A DNA stretch of 7,852 nucleotides from NCBI GenBank assembly GCA_023433185.1, contig JAEZEN010000044.1:1-7852 (forward strand), in the 5' to 3' direction. Below the pieces are notes generated by a model. It saw only the letters and a list, made by a program, of their open reading frames with translations. It did not search any database and was not told the DNA's origin. The first letter of the stretch is position 1, and every line of letters starts with the position of its first letter. This document shows, piece by piece, positions 1-6,269 of the stretch. Made by a program: the position numbers and the translations under genes. Source of the DNA: Pseudomonadota bacterium. Its GTDB lineage: Bacteria > Pseudomonadota > Alphaproteobacteria > Rhizobiales > Kaistiaceae.

Positions 1-118
1 CACCGAGGCCGACTTCAAGGAGGGCAGGTTCGTGAGCCACTGGCCGACCGGCAGCGGCTACCCGCGCTCGGCGACGGTCGTCGTCTCGAAGATCGACGGC
101 GGCGTGGTCGGCACCTAG
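1..118 (+). CDS. C-terminal fragment of an unrecognised protein
   Basis: The window opens inside a plus-strand gene. The frame starting at base 2 reads 38 codons to TAG at 116-118, with strongly GC-biased third positions like its neighbours. The visible tail contains SHWPTGSGYPRSATVVVSKI and ends GGVVGT. The alternating hydrophobic run ATVVVSKI looks like a beta strand at the end of a small alpha/beta or beta domain. I do not recognise the family and assign no function. A strong hairpin terminator follows 30 bases after the stop, which supports this being the true gene end. The gene converges on the minus-strand outer-membrane gene that ends at 212. Confidence 0.7.
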   Translation, partial: TEADFKEGRFVSHWPTGSGYPRSATVVVSKIDGGVVGT

Positions 119-147
119 ACCCTCGTCCCTCGCGACGGCATGAAATG

Positions 148-180
148 AAACCCCGGGGGCGGCAACGCCCCGGGGTTTTT
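148..180. terminator. Rho-independent terminator, probably bidirectional
   Basis: The hairpin pairs 148-154 with 172-178 (AAACCCC with GGGGTTT), has a single bulged G at 155, and continues with 156-161 paired to 166-171 (GGGGCG with CGCCCC). The loop is GCAA, a stable GNRA tetraloop. On the plus strand the stem runs into TTTTT at 176-180, so it should end the gene finishing at 118. Read on the minus strand, the stem is followed by TTTCATTTCA, a weaker T-rich tract, so it could also stop the gene ending at 212. It lies between two convergent genes, as expected for a shared terminator. Confidence 0.92.
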
Positions 181-211
181 CGTTGGCCGTCCGGCGAGAC
201 CGCGTGCCGTC

Positions 212-1003
212 TCAGAAGGTGAGGGCGCGGGCCGCGGCGAAGGGCATGTCGTTGTCGTGGCCCTGGAGCGTCTGGCCGGGCTTGTCGAAGAACAGCCGGC
301 CGCCCGCGAACAGTTCCCAGCCGTTGCCGTAGTCGTTGGTGTAGTACGTGCCGTCGGCGAAGAGGCTCGCCACGGTGCCGGGGAAGCGATGCTCGAGGCC
401 GCCGGTGAGCGCCCAGGCGCTGTTGTAGTCGTTGTAGGTGACCACGCCGCTCAGGCGGGTATTGGCGTTCCAGTACCAGCGCGCCTCGGCCGATGCCGTC
501 CAGAAGTCGGGGATCGCATCCTGGCCCCAGCTATAGGCGAGGAGGCCGACGAAGGTCGCGGCGGGGAGGAACACGGCACCTTCCGCGCCGGCGGTGAGGG
601 CGCCGTTGCCGTTGAGGCTCGATGCGCCGAGGAGGAGGCCCGCGGCCGAGCCCGGCGCCTTGTAGAACGTATGGCTGTAGACGCCGTAGGTGTAGTAGCT
701 GTCGCTCTCGAACCCGGCGAGGCCGGAGATTTCGATCGTCTCGTTGAACGCGCCGGCAAACGGGATGTTGAGACGGGCCGCCCCCCACACCTCGCCGGTG
801 TCGCTGTCGTAGCGGTCGATGTCGTCGTTCCACCAGAAGTAGCCGATGGCCGCGAGCGCATCGCCGGTGATGAGCGACTGCTGGGCGTAGACCGGGCTGC
901 CGCTGGGTGGCGGCGCCGCCTCGTAGACCAGGACATCTGCCGCAAGTGCGGGTCCTGCCGCGAGCCCGGCTGCGATGCCGAGCGCAATAGCCTGCCGCTT
1001 CAT
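212..1003 (-). CDS. Small outer-membrane beta-barrel protein, unrecognised family
   Basis: This 263-residue protein starts at ATG (1003-1001) with a good ribosome site, GGGAGGGG on the minus strand, about six bases upstream. Residues 1-22 form a typical Sec signal peptide: MKRQ, a hydrophobic Ala/Gly/Leu core, and a likely signal peptidase I cut after ALA in PALA-ADV. The mature part is rich in Gly, Ala, Tyr, Trp and Asn, has no long hydrophobic helix, and alternates polar and apolar residues as in amphipathic beta strands (for example TASAEARWYWNANTRLSGVV and GWELFAGGRLFF). It ends in Phe, the usual C-terminal residue for recognition by the BAM machinery. It is therefore probably a small outer-membrane barrel. 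I cannot place it in a named porin family, and the substrate or role is unknown. It lies 111 bp downstream of valS on the same strand, a gap large enough for its own promoter. Confidence 0.85.
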   Translation of the reverse strand: MKRQAIALGIAAGLAAGPALAADVLVYEAAPPPSGSPVYAQQSLITGDALAAIGYFWWNDDIDRYDSDTGEVWGAARLNIPFAGAFNETIEISGLAGFESDSYYTYGVYSHTFYKAPGSAAGLLLGASSLNGNGALTAGAEGAVFLPAATFVGLLAYSWGQDAIPDFWTASAEARWYWNANTRLSGVVTYNDYNSAWALTGGLEHRFPGTVASLFADGTYYTNDYGNGWELFAGGRLFFDKPGQTLQGHDNDMPFAAARALTF

Positions 1004-1008
1004 CGGTT

Positions 1009-1032
1009 GCCCCTCCCGATCCGTCAGATCGG
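1009..1032 (-). promoter_or_regulatory. Leader inverted repeat next to the ribosome site of the barrel gene
   Basis: Bases 1016-1032 form CCGATC-CGTCA-GATCGG, perfect 6-bp arms around a 5-base spacer. On the minus strand this abuts the Shine-Dalgarno sequence GGGAGGGG (about 1009-1016) of the outer-membrane protein. It could be a DNA operator, or an mRNA hairpin that limits access to the ribosome site. There is no T-tract, so it is not a standard terminator. The symmetry and position are visible; any regulatory role is inferred. Confidence 0.45.
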
Positions 1033-1078
1033 CAAGTCTAGGCCCGATTTCCGCCGCGCGTCGCGCCTTCGGCTGAGG

Positions 1079-1087
1079 TTATCCACA
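1079..1087 (+). other. Perfect consensus DnaA box (isolated)
   Basis: TTATCCACA, the strict 9-mer consensus for DnaA binding, lies in the 111-bp gap between the valS stop codon and the start of the outer-membrane gene. I see no second box, AT-rich unwinding element or dnaA/dnaN/repABC gene nearby, so this is not an origin. It could be a DnaA titration or regulatory site, or a chance match. Confidence 0.5.
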
Positions 1088-1114
1088 GGGAACGCGCTCT
1101 CGGCGCTGCAAGGC

Positions 1115-3922
1115 CTATTCCGGCAGGCGGGCGACGGCGGCCTCGGTGCGGGCGAGGAGGGCGATCGCGTCCTCCCGCCGGTCGCGCTGCTCCTCGATCA
1201 CTTCCTCCTTCGCCTTCGCCATGAACTGCTCGTTGCCGAGCTTGGCGTCGATCTTGGCGATCTCCTTGCGGATCCTGTCCGCCTCGCGCTCGAGGCGGGC
1301 GCGCTCCGCCTTGAGGTCGATGACGCCGGCAAGCGGCAGGGAGAGCGTGGCTTCGCCGACCAGCACCTGGACGGCGCTGGCGAGCGGCATGTCGGCATGG
1401 GTGATCGCGTCGCATCGGGCCAGACGCTTGATGACCACGTCGTGGGTCCTGAGGCGGTCGAGCGTATCGGCATGGGCGCCCGAAACCGAGAGCGGCACCA
1501 TGGCGCCGGCCGGCACGTTCATCTCGGAACGGACGGAGCGCACCTCCGAGATGAGCCCGACGAGCCAGTTGATCTCGGCCGCCGCGGAGGCGTCCTCGTT
1601 GGACGGCTGCGGCCATGGGCTGAGGGCGAGCACGGGGCGCTCTCCGCCGCGGGCCCACAACTCCTCGGTGATGAACGGCATGAACGGATGGAGGAGGGCG
1701 ACCAGCCCGTCGAGGACGTAGGCGACCGTCGCGCGGGTCTCGTCCTTGGCCTCCGAATCCTCGCCATTGAGCACCGGCTTGCTGAGCTCCAGGTACCAGT
1801 CGCAGAAGAGGTTCCAGGTGAAGCGGTAGGCGGCGCCCGCCGCCTCGTTGAACCGGTAGGCCTCGATCCCGGCGGTCACCTCGCGGGCGGCGCGGGCGAA
1901 CTCGGTGACGATCCAGCGGTTGATCGTCTCCTGGAGGTGGGACGGGTCGAAGCCCTCCGCCGGACGGCAGTCATAGTGCTCGGCGAAGCGGGCGGCGTTC
2001 CACAGCTTGGTCGCGAAGTTGCGGTAGCCCTCGACCCGGGACTCGGCGAGCTTGATGTCGCGCCCCTGCGCCGCCATCGCCGACAGCGTGAAGCGGACGG
2101 CATCGGCGCCGTACCTGTCGATCAGCACCAGCGGGTCGATGACGTTGCCCTTCGATTTCGACATCTTCGCGCCCTTCTCGTCACGGACGAGGGCGTGGAT
2201 ATAGACGTCGCGGAACGGCACCTCCTTCATGAAGTGGAGGCCGAGCATCATCATCCGGGCGACCCAGAAGAAGATGATGTCGAAGGCGGTGACCAGCACG
2301 GTGGTCGGGTAGTAGCGGGCGAGCTCGGGCGTCTCGTCGGGCCAGCCCATGGTCGAGAACGGCCACAGCGCCGAGGAGAACCAGGTGTCGAGCACGTCCT
2401 CGTCGCGGGTGAGGGGGATGCTCGGAAAACGTTCTCCCGATCGCCACTGATCGTTGACAAGTGACCAATTGGGCCAGATCGCGACACGCTTGTCGTTGTA
2501 GTACTCGCGGGCCGCCGCGAGAGCCTCTTCCTCAGTGGCCGCAACAAAAATCATGCGCTCGCTTAGGTCGAGCTTCCAGCCGCTGTCGTCGAGATAGTCG
2601 ATTTTCTTGGGACCGTACCAAGCCGGGATCTGGTGGCCCCACCAGAGCTGGCGCGAGATGCACCAGGGCTGGATGTTCTCCATCCACTCGAAATAGGTCT
2701 TCTCCCAGTTCCTGGGGACGAAGACGGTCTTGCCCTCGCGCACGGCGGCGATGGCCGGCTGCGCCAGTGTCTTGGCGTCGGCGTACCATTGCTCGGTGAG
2801 GAACGGCTCGATCGGCACGCCGCCGCGGTCGCCGTGCGGCACGGTGTGAAGGTGATCCTCGATCTTCTCGACGAGGCCGCGCTCCTCGAGCAGCGCGACG
2901 ACGCGCTTCCGCGCCTCGAAGCGGTCGAGCCCGTCGAGCGCCTCGATCGTCGCCGCGATCTCGCCGCCGGCGACACCCGCCGCGAAATCGTCGTTGCCGC
3001 GGAGCGTGACCCGCCCCTCGACGTCGAGAATGCCGATCGCCGGCAGGTCGTGGCGCTTGCCGACCTCGAAGTCGTTGAAGTCGGGGGCCGGCGTGATCTT
3101 GACGGCGCCCGAGCCGGCCTCGGGGTCGGCATAGTCGTCGGCGACGATCCGGATGCGACGACCGACCAACGGCAGGATCGCGTGCTTCCCGACCAGGTCC
3201 CTGTAGCGCTCGTCCTCGGGATGGACCGCGACGCCGGTGTCGCCGAGCATGGTCTCGGGGCGGGTGGTGGCGACGGTGATGAAGCGGCCTTCCTCGCCCT
3301 CGATCGGGTACCTGAAGTGGTAGAGCTTGCCCCTCGTCTCGACCTGCTCGACCTCGAGGTCGGAGATTGCGGTGCGGAGCTTCGGGTCCCAGTTGACCAA
3401 CCGCTTGTCCTTGTAGATCAGGCCCGCGCGGTGCAGATCGACGAAGACCTTGGTGACGGCCCGCGACAGGCCCTCGTCGATGGTGAAGCGCTCGCGGCTC
3501 CAGTCGCAGGAGGCGCCGAGGCGCTTGAGCTGCTGGAAGATCATGCCGCCGGATTCGGCCTTCCAGGTCCACACCTTCTCGATGAAGGCCTCGCGGCCGA
3601 TGGCGTGGCGGTCGGGCTCCTGCCGCTCGGCCATCTGGCGCTCGACGACCATCTGCGTGGCGATACCGGCGTGGTCCATGCCGGGCTGCCACAGCACGTC
3701 GCGGCCGCGCATCCGCTCGAAGCGGGCGAGCACATCCTGGAGCGTGTTGTTCAGCGCATGGCCGATGTGGAGCGAGCCGGTGACGTTGGGCGGCGGGATG
3801 ACGATCGAGAAGGACTTCGCGTCCGGCGCGGCGCCGGCTCCCGCCCGGAAGGCGCCGGCCTCGTCCCACAGGGCTGCGATCCGCGGCTCGACAGCCGCCG
3901 CGTCGAAGGTCTTCTCAAGCAT
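1115..3922 (-). CDS. valS: Valyl-tRNA synthetase
   Basis: ValRS, a class Ia synthetase, charges tRNA-Val with valine in the cytoplasm. From ATG at 3922 it has 935 residues, close to the usual alphaproteobacterial length. The Rossmann catalytic domain carries IPPPNVTGSLHIGHALNN, with HIGH at about residues 52-55. The CP1 editing domain spans roughly 190-400 and includes TTRPETMLGDT (219-229). The second signature KMSKS is at 586-590. The anticodon-binding helices follow, and residues 868-934 form the charged coiled-coil arm characteristic of ValRS. An in-frame GTG at 3931 would add three residues, but MLEKTFD matches the usual start of relatives, so I prefer the ATG; neither start has a strong ribosome site. 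Two oddities: PAPD (278-281) replaces the usual PAHD of the editing domain, and the catalytic domain seems to carry extra AT-richer segments near 439-457 and 482-503. Identity is certain; the exact start is less so. Confidence 0.97.
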   Translation of the reverse strand: MLEKTFDAAAVEPRIAALWDEAGAFRAGAGAAPDAKSFSIVIPPPNVTGSLHIGHALNNTLQDVLARFERMRGRDVLWQPGMDHAGIATQMVVERQMAERQEPDRHAIGREAFIEKVWTWKAESGGMIFQQLKRLGASCDWSRERFTIDEGLSRAVTKVFVDLHRAGLIYKDKRLVNWDPKLRTAISDLEVEQVETRGKLYHFRYPIEGEEGRFITVATTRPETMLGDTGVAVHPEDERYRDLVGKHAILPLVGRRIRIVADDYADPEAGSGAVKITPAPDFNDFEVGKRHDLPAIGILDVEGRVTLRGNDDFAAGVAGGEIAATIEALDGLDRFEARKRVVALLEERGLVEKIEDHLHTVPHGDRGGVPIEPFLTEQWYADAKTLAQPAIAAVREGKTVFVPRNWEKTYFEWMENIQPWCISRQLWWGHQIPAWYGPKKIDYLDDSGWKLDLSERMIFVAATEEEALAAAREYYNDKRVAIWPNWSLVNDQWRSGERFPSIPLTRDEDVLDTWFSSALWPFSTMGWPDETPELARYYPTTVLVTAFDIIFFWVARMMMLGLHFMKEVPFRDVYIHALVRDEKGAKMSKSKGNVIDPLVLIDRYGADAVRFTLSAMAAQGRDIKLAESRVEGYRNFATKLWNAARFAEHYDCRPAEGFDPSHLQETINRWIVTEFARAAREVTAGIEAYRFNEAAGAAYRFTWNLFCDWYLELSKPVLNGEDSEAKDETRATVAYVLDGLVALLHPFMPFITEELWARGGERPVLALSPWPQPSNEDASAAAEINWLVGLISEVRSVRSEMNVPAGAMVPLSVSGAHADTLDRLRTHDVVIKRLARCDAITHADMPLASAVQVLVGEATLSLPLAGVIDLKAERARLEREADRIRKEIAKIDAKLGNEQFMAKAKEEVIEEQRDRREDAIALLARTEAAVARLPE

Positions 3923-3954
3923 TTCCGGCACCGTCAGAGGAGGAAGCGGCCCCT

Positions 3955-3983
3955 CGTAAATCCCAAGGGTCCGGCAGTGTCAA
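3955..3983 (-). promoter_or_regulatory. Probable sigma-70-type promoter of valS
   Basis: On the minus strand a perfect -35 hexamer TTGACA (3983-3978) is followed, after exactly 17 bp, by TTTACG (3960-3955), a weak -10 sharing three of six bases with TATAAT. The likely start site near 3948 leaves a leader of about 25 bases before the valS ATG. It lies in the 109-bp gap after the Lrp-type regulator, so valS need not depend on transcription from that gene. Confidence 0.6.
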
Positions 3984-4031
3984 CCTGCGTGCCGCCGCCC
4001 GCGGCTCCGCGCCGGTGTTGCCGGTTGCGGC

Positions 4032-4508
4032 TCAACCGCCCCATTCGGGAGGGTCGGCGGCGAGCGCCGTGGTCTCCTTGGGGGAGGAGAGGGCGATGAG
4101 CGTCTCGGTGCGCTCGATCCCCTCGATCGCCTTGATCACGGCGCCGAGGAACGCCTCGAGCCCGCGCGTGTTGCGGACCCGGACCTTGAGGAGGTAGTTC
4201 CAAGACCCGGTGACGTGGTGGCACTCGAGCACCGCGGCTTCGTCGGCAACGCGGGCGAGGAAGCGCGCCTCGACTGTCGGATCGCTCCAGCCGACGAAGA
4301 CGAAGGCAAGGAGGTCGAGCCCCAGCGCCTCGGCCGAGGCATGGGCATGGGTGCCGGTGAGGATCCCGCGCTCGCCGAGCTTGCGGACGCGCTCGTTCAC
4401 CGACGAGACCGCGAGCCCCACCGCCCGTCCGAGTTCGGCGTGCGGCATCCGCCCGTCCGCCTGGAGGAGGGCGACGAGCTTGCGGTCGATGGCGTCGAGA
4501 TCGTTCAT
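4032..4508 (-). CDS. Lrp/AsnC-family transcriptional regulator
   Basis: This 158-residue protein has the standard Lrp/AsnC layout and length. The N-terminal winged helix-turn-helix covers about residues 4-55 (LDAIDRKLVALLQADGRMPH, then a recognition helix in GLAVSSVNERVRKL). A linker leads to the RAM effector-binding and oligomerisation domain at about 63-142, with VTGSWNYLLKVRVRNTRGLE matching the family's G-x-(Y/F/W)-(D/N)-Y-L-L core. Such proteins bind DNA as dimers to octamers and usually respond to amino acids. The ATG at 4508 has GGAG eight bases upstream. The gene is divergent from the sulfotransferase across 151 bp, so it may regulate that gene and itself, and it precedes valS on the same strand by 109 bp. 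The ligand and targets cannot be read from the sequence. The tail DPPEWGG lies outside the domain. Confidence 0.93.
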   Translation of the reverse strand: MNDLDAIDRKLVALLQADGRMPHAELGRAVGLAVSSVNERVRKLGERGILTGTHAHASAEALGLDLLAFVFVGWSDPTVEARFLARVADEAAVLECHHVTGSWNYLLKVRVRNTRGLEAFLGAVIKAIEGIERTETLIALSSPKETTALAADPPEWGG

Positions 4509-4659
4509 GCATCAGGCTCCGGGAACGAGGCCCCCAAGCTACCAACGCGGCAGAGGCGGGCAAGGGCCGCGGGGTTGCGCCCGGCAAAGAAAAGCGTGCG
4601 AAGCGCGCGCGGTCTGGTATCGAGTGCGCCGCAGACGGCGAGAGGCGGAGAGGGCACCG

Positions 4660-5613
4660 ATGGCGCGCGACGGCCGCGGCAGGAAGGGCGGCAGCAAGCG
4701 GACGGCGGACGACACGCCGATGCCGGCGCTGTTGGCTGCCGGCGACACGCGCGGACCCGACTTCATCTGCATCGGCGCCCAGAAGGCCGGCACGCGCTGG
4801 CTTTTCGACCAGCTCGCCTTCCACCCCGGCTTCTGGATGCCGCCGGTCAAGGAGCTCCATTACCTCAACGCGTCCAAGCGTTTCCTCAAGTTTGCCCGAC
4901 CGCTGCTCGAACAGGCGGAGCGCAGCCTCAAGGCCGCCAGCCGGCGCCGCGCGCGCAAGGTCGAGCGACCGCTCGCCGCCGCCGATATCGACTGGCTGAA
5001 GGCGCGAATCTGGCTCCACGGCCGGCCCCAGGACCTCGACCTCTATGCCCGCCTCTTCAATCCCCGCGGCGAGCGGCTGTCGGGCGACATCTGCCCGCCC
5101 TATGCGATCCTCTCCGACGATGCCGCGGCCCGCGTCCGCGCCCGCTTCCCCGAGGCGCGCATCGTCTACCTGATCCGCGACCCGGTGGAGCGGTTCTGGT
5201 CGCAATACTGCATGATCCTGCGCCGTCATCCGCGGCCCGCGCCGGAGAGCCTCGCGAGCGTGAGGGCGTTCATGGAGGAGGGAACGGGGTCCGAGCATTC
5301 GGCGATCCGCGAGGTCGTCGCCCGCTGGCGCCGCGGTCCCGAGGACGACCGCTTCGCGCTCCACTTCTTCGACGACCTTCGCAGTGACGCCGCCGGCCTC
5401 CGCCGCCGCATCGTCGCGTTTCTCGGCGGCGACCCGGACATGCCGAGCGGCGACCTGCCGCCCGACCACAACCGCAAGGCCAGCTACGCCAAGGTGGCGA
5501 TGTCGGAGGAGGTCCGCGACTTCCTCGCCGCCCGGTTCGCCGACGAGATCCGCTACGCCGCGACCGAACTCGGCGGCCCGGCTATGGCGTGGCGGGACAA
5601 GTACGGGCTGTAG
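4660..5613 (+). CDS. PAPS-dependent sulfotransferase
   Basis: The protein is predicted to transfer sulfate from 3'-phosphoadenylyl sulfate (PAPS) to an unknown acceptor. From ATG at 4660 it has 317 residues. The frame is open further upstream, but GGAGAGG sits six bases before this ATG and homology-like sequence begins only at about residue 33. The 5'-phosphosulfate loop is IGAQKAGTRWL (38-48), with Lys42 and Gly44-Thr45. PPVKELHYLN (61-70) is the segment that follows in many bacterial Sulfotransfer-family proteins. The 3'-phosphate-binding motif is IVYLIRDPVERFWSQY (168-183), with Arg173 and Ser181. SGDICPPYAIL (141-151) matches the usual G-(E/D)-x-(T/S/C)-P-x-Y block. The N-terminus is basic and there is no signal peptide or membrane segment, so it is probably cytoplasmic. 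An Arg-rich stretch at 89-104 separates the two halves. No PAPS-synthesis or glycan genes are adjacent, so the acceptor (lipid, glycan or small molecule) is unknown. Confidence 0.9.
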   Translation: MARDGRGRKGGSKRTADDTPMPALLAAGDTRGPDFICIGAQKAGTRWLFDQLAFHPGFWMPPVKELHYLNASKRFLKFARPLLEQAERSLKAASRRRARKVERPLAAADIDWLKARIWLHGRPQDLDLYARLFNPRGERLSGDICPPYAILSDDAAARVRARFPEARIVYLIRDPVERFWSQYCMILRRHPRPAPESLASVRAFMEEGTGSEHSAIREVVARWRRGPEDDRFALHFFDDLRSDAAGLRRRIVAFLGGDPDMPSGDLPPDHNRKASYAKVAMSEEVRDFLAARFADEIRYAATELGGPAMAWRDKYGL

Positions 5614-5618
5614 GCGGG
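5611..5618 (+). repeat. 8-bp direct repeat, left copy, flanking the toxin-antitoxin module
   Basis: TAGGCGGG begins at the stop codon of the sulfotransferase and recurs at 6227-6234, beginning at the stop codon of higA. The two copies bracket the toxin-antitoxin module. They may be an insertion footprint or a coincidence in GC-rich sequence. Confidence 0.45.
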
Positions 5619-5627
5619 CTGGACGTA

Positions 5628-5655
5628 TTGACTGCATAACGTCATGCGTTATGGC
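5628..5655 (+). promoter_or_regulatory. Promoter with palindromic operator for the toxin-antitoxin module
   Basis: A -35-like TTGACT (5628-5633) is followed 16 bp later by TATGGC (5650-5655), a weak -10. Between and partly overlapping them is the perfect inverted repeat CATAACG-TCATG-CGTTATG (5635-5653), 7-bp arms with a 5-base spacer. A dyad over the promoter, ending eight bases before the toxin start codon, is where a HigA-type antitoxin would bind to repress its own operon. The palindrome is seen directly; binding by HigA is inferred from how such modules usually work. Confidence 0.7.
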
Positions 5656-5661
5656 TGACTT

Positions 5662-5943
5662 ATGATCGTTGGCTTCCGCGATCCCGAGACTTTGATTGTC
5701 TGGTGCGGACAACGCAGCCGCCGCCTTCCACCCGACATTCAGCCGATTGCCCTGCGGAAGCTGCGACTGATGAACAACGCGCGCCGGCTCGATGATCTTC
5801 GCGTGCCGCCGGGAAACCGGCTCGAAGCGCTGCGCGGGCGTCGCGAGGGACAGCACTCGATCGGGATCAACGACCAGTGGCGCATGTGCTTCGTGTGGAG
5901 AAACGGTCATGCCGACAAAGTCGAGATCGTCGACCATCACTGA
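5662..5943 (+). CDS. higB: HigB/RelE-like toxin of a type II toxin-antitoxin module
   Basis: This 93-residue protein has the size and pattern of HigB, a RelE-superfamily ribosome-dependent mRNase. The conserved second half reads LRVPPGNRLEALRGRREGQ (46-64), then INDQWRMCFVW (69-79) and VEIVDHH (87-93). ATG at 5662 matches the family start (an M-I-x-x-F pattern), though its ribosome site is poor and the transcript leader would be very short. Two positions look unusual. Gly68 (GGG) sits where relatives commonly read SIRIN with Arg (CGG). The C-terminus is Asp-His-His where the family has Asp-Tyr-His, a motif linked to catalysis in the Proteus HigB. Each could arise by one base change, so the toxin may be weakened. 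The toxin-first order, the 35-bp overlap with higA and the upstream palindrome support the assignment. Confidence 0.92.
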   Translation: MIVGFRDPETLIVWCGQRSRRLPPDIQPIALRKLRLMNNARRLDDLRVPPGNRLEALRGRREGQHSIGINDQWRMCFVWRNGHADKVEIVDHH

Positions 5944-6229
5944 CCCCCTGCCCAACCCGCACCCGGGCGAAATTCTCCGCGAGGAGTTTCTCGCGCCCAT
6001 GGGGCTCACACAGAACGGCCTTGCGCGGGCGATCCACGTTCCGCCCAGGCGGATCAACGAGATCGTGCTCGGGAAGCGGACTGTAACTGCCGACACGGAC
6101 CTGCGGCTCGCCCGCTACTTTGGGGTCTCCGAGGGCTTCTTCCTCGGCCTGCAGGCGGACTATGAATTGATGGAGCGTCGGCGTCTCATCGCCGAGGACC
6201 TGAAGGCGATTGAGCCCCGCGCAGCATAG
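5909..6229 (+). CDS. higA: HigA-family antitoxin, XRE-type helix-turn-helix
   Basis: This 106-residue antitoxin would bind and neutralise HigB and repress the operon. The HigA hallmark HPGEILREEFL is at residues 18-28. The helix-turn-helix follows at about 32-60 (GLTQNGLARAIHVPPRRINE, then IVLGKRTVTADTDLRLARYF), and a short helical tail ends in ERRRLIAEDLKAIEPRAA. The ATG at 5909 has GGAG eight bases upstream and lies inside higB, giving a 35-bp overlap that suggests translational coupling. This start adds a basic/Ser-rich leader (MPTKSRSST) that many relatives lack, because they start close to the toxin stop codon. No standard start codon occurs in frame between the higB stop and the HPGE motif, so the overlapping ATG is the only plausible choice. 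Only 40 bp separate the stop codon from the carboxylase gene. Confidence 0.93.
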   Translation: MPTKSRSSTITDPLPNPHPGEILREEFLAPMGLTQNGLARAIHVPPRRINEIVLGKRTVTADTDLRLARYFGVSEGFFLGLQADYELMERRRLIAEDLKAIEPRAA

Positions 6230-6234
6230 GCGGG
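6227..6234 (+). repeat. 8-bp direct repeat, right copy, flanking the toxin-antitoxin module
   Basis: This second copy of TAGGCGGG begins at the higA stop codon and matches 5611-5618. The flanking bases differ beyond the eight positions (CTGG after the left copy, ACCA after the right). Confidence 0.45.
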
Positions 6235-6269
6235 ACCAGCCAGACCGACATTGGGGGGAAGTGCCGCGG

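Noticed and set aside
1079..1087. A replication origin at the DnaA box
   Set aside because: There is only one box, no AT-rich unwinding region and no replication genes nearby.
257..2464. A 735-codon open frame on the plus strand across the barrel gene and valS
   Set aside because: It lies antisense to two well-supported genes. Its protein is a monotonous Ala/Gly/Glu/Arg/Val mix with no domain. Long antisense frames are expected in GC-rich coding DNA.
3984..4031. A GC-rich self-complementary stretch after the Lrp gene as a terminator
   Set aside because: Short stems such as CGCGG/CCGCG can be drawn, but no T-tract follows on the minus strand and the pairing is not unique in such GC-rich sequence.
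4210..4659. An upstream extension of the sulfotransferase frame by 150 codons
   Set aside because: It runs antisense through the Lrp gene and is not protein-like. The ATG at 4660 has a good ribosome site and precedes the first family motif.
3934..6096. A 720-codon minus-strand open frame across the Lrp gene, sulfotransferase and higBA
   Set aside because: It crosses several genes with clear family motifs, has a low-complexity His/Arg/Ala-rich composition, and shows no domain or ribosome site.
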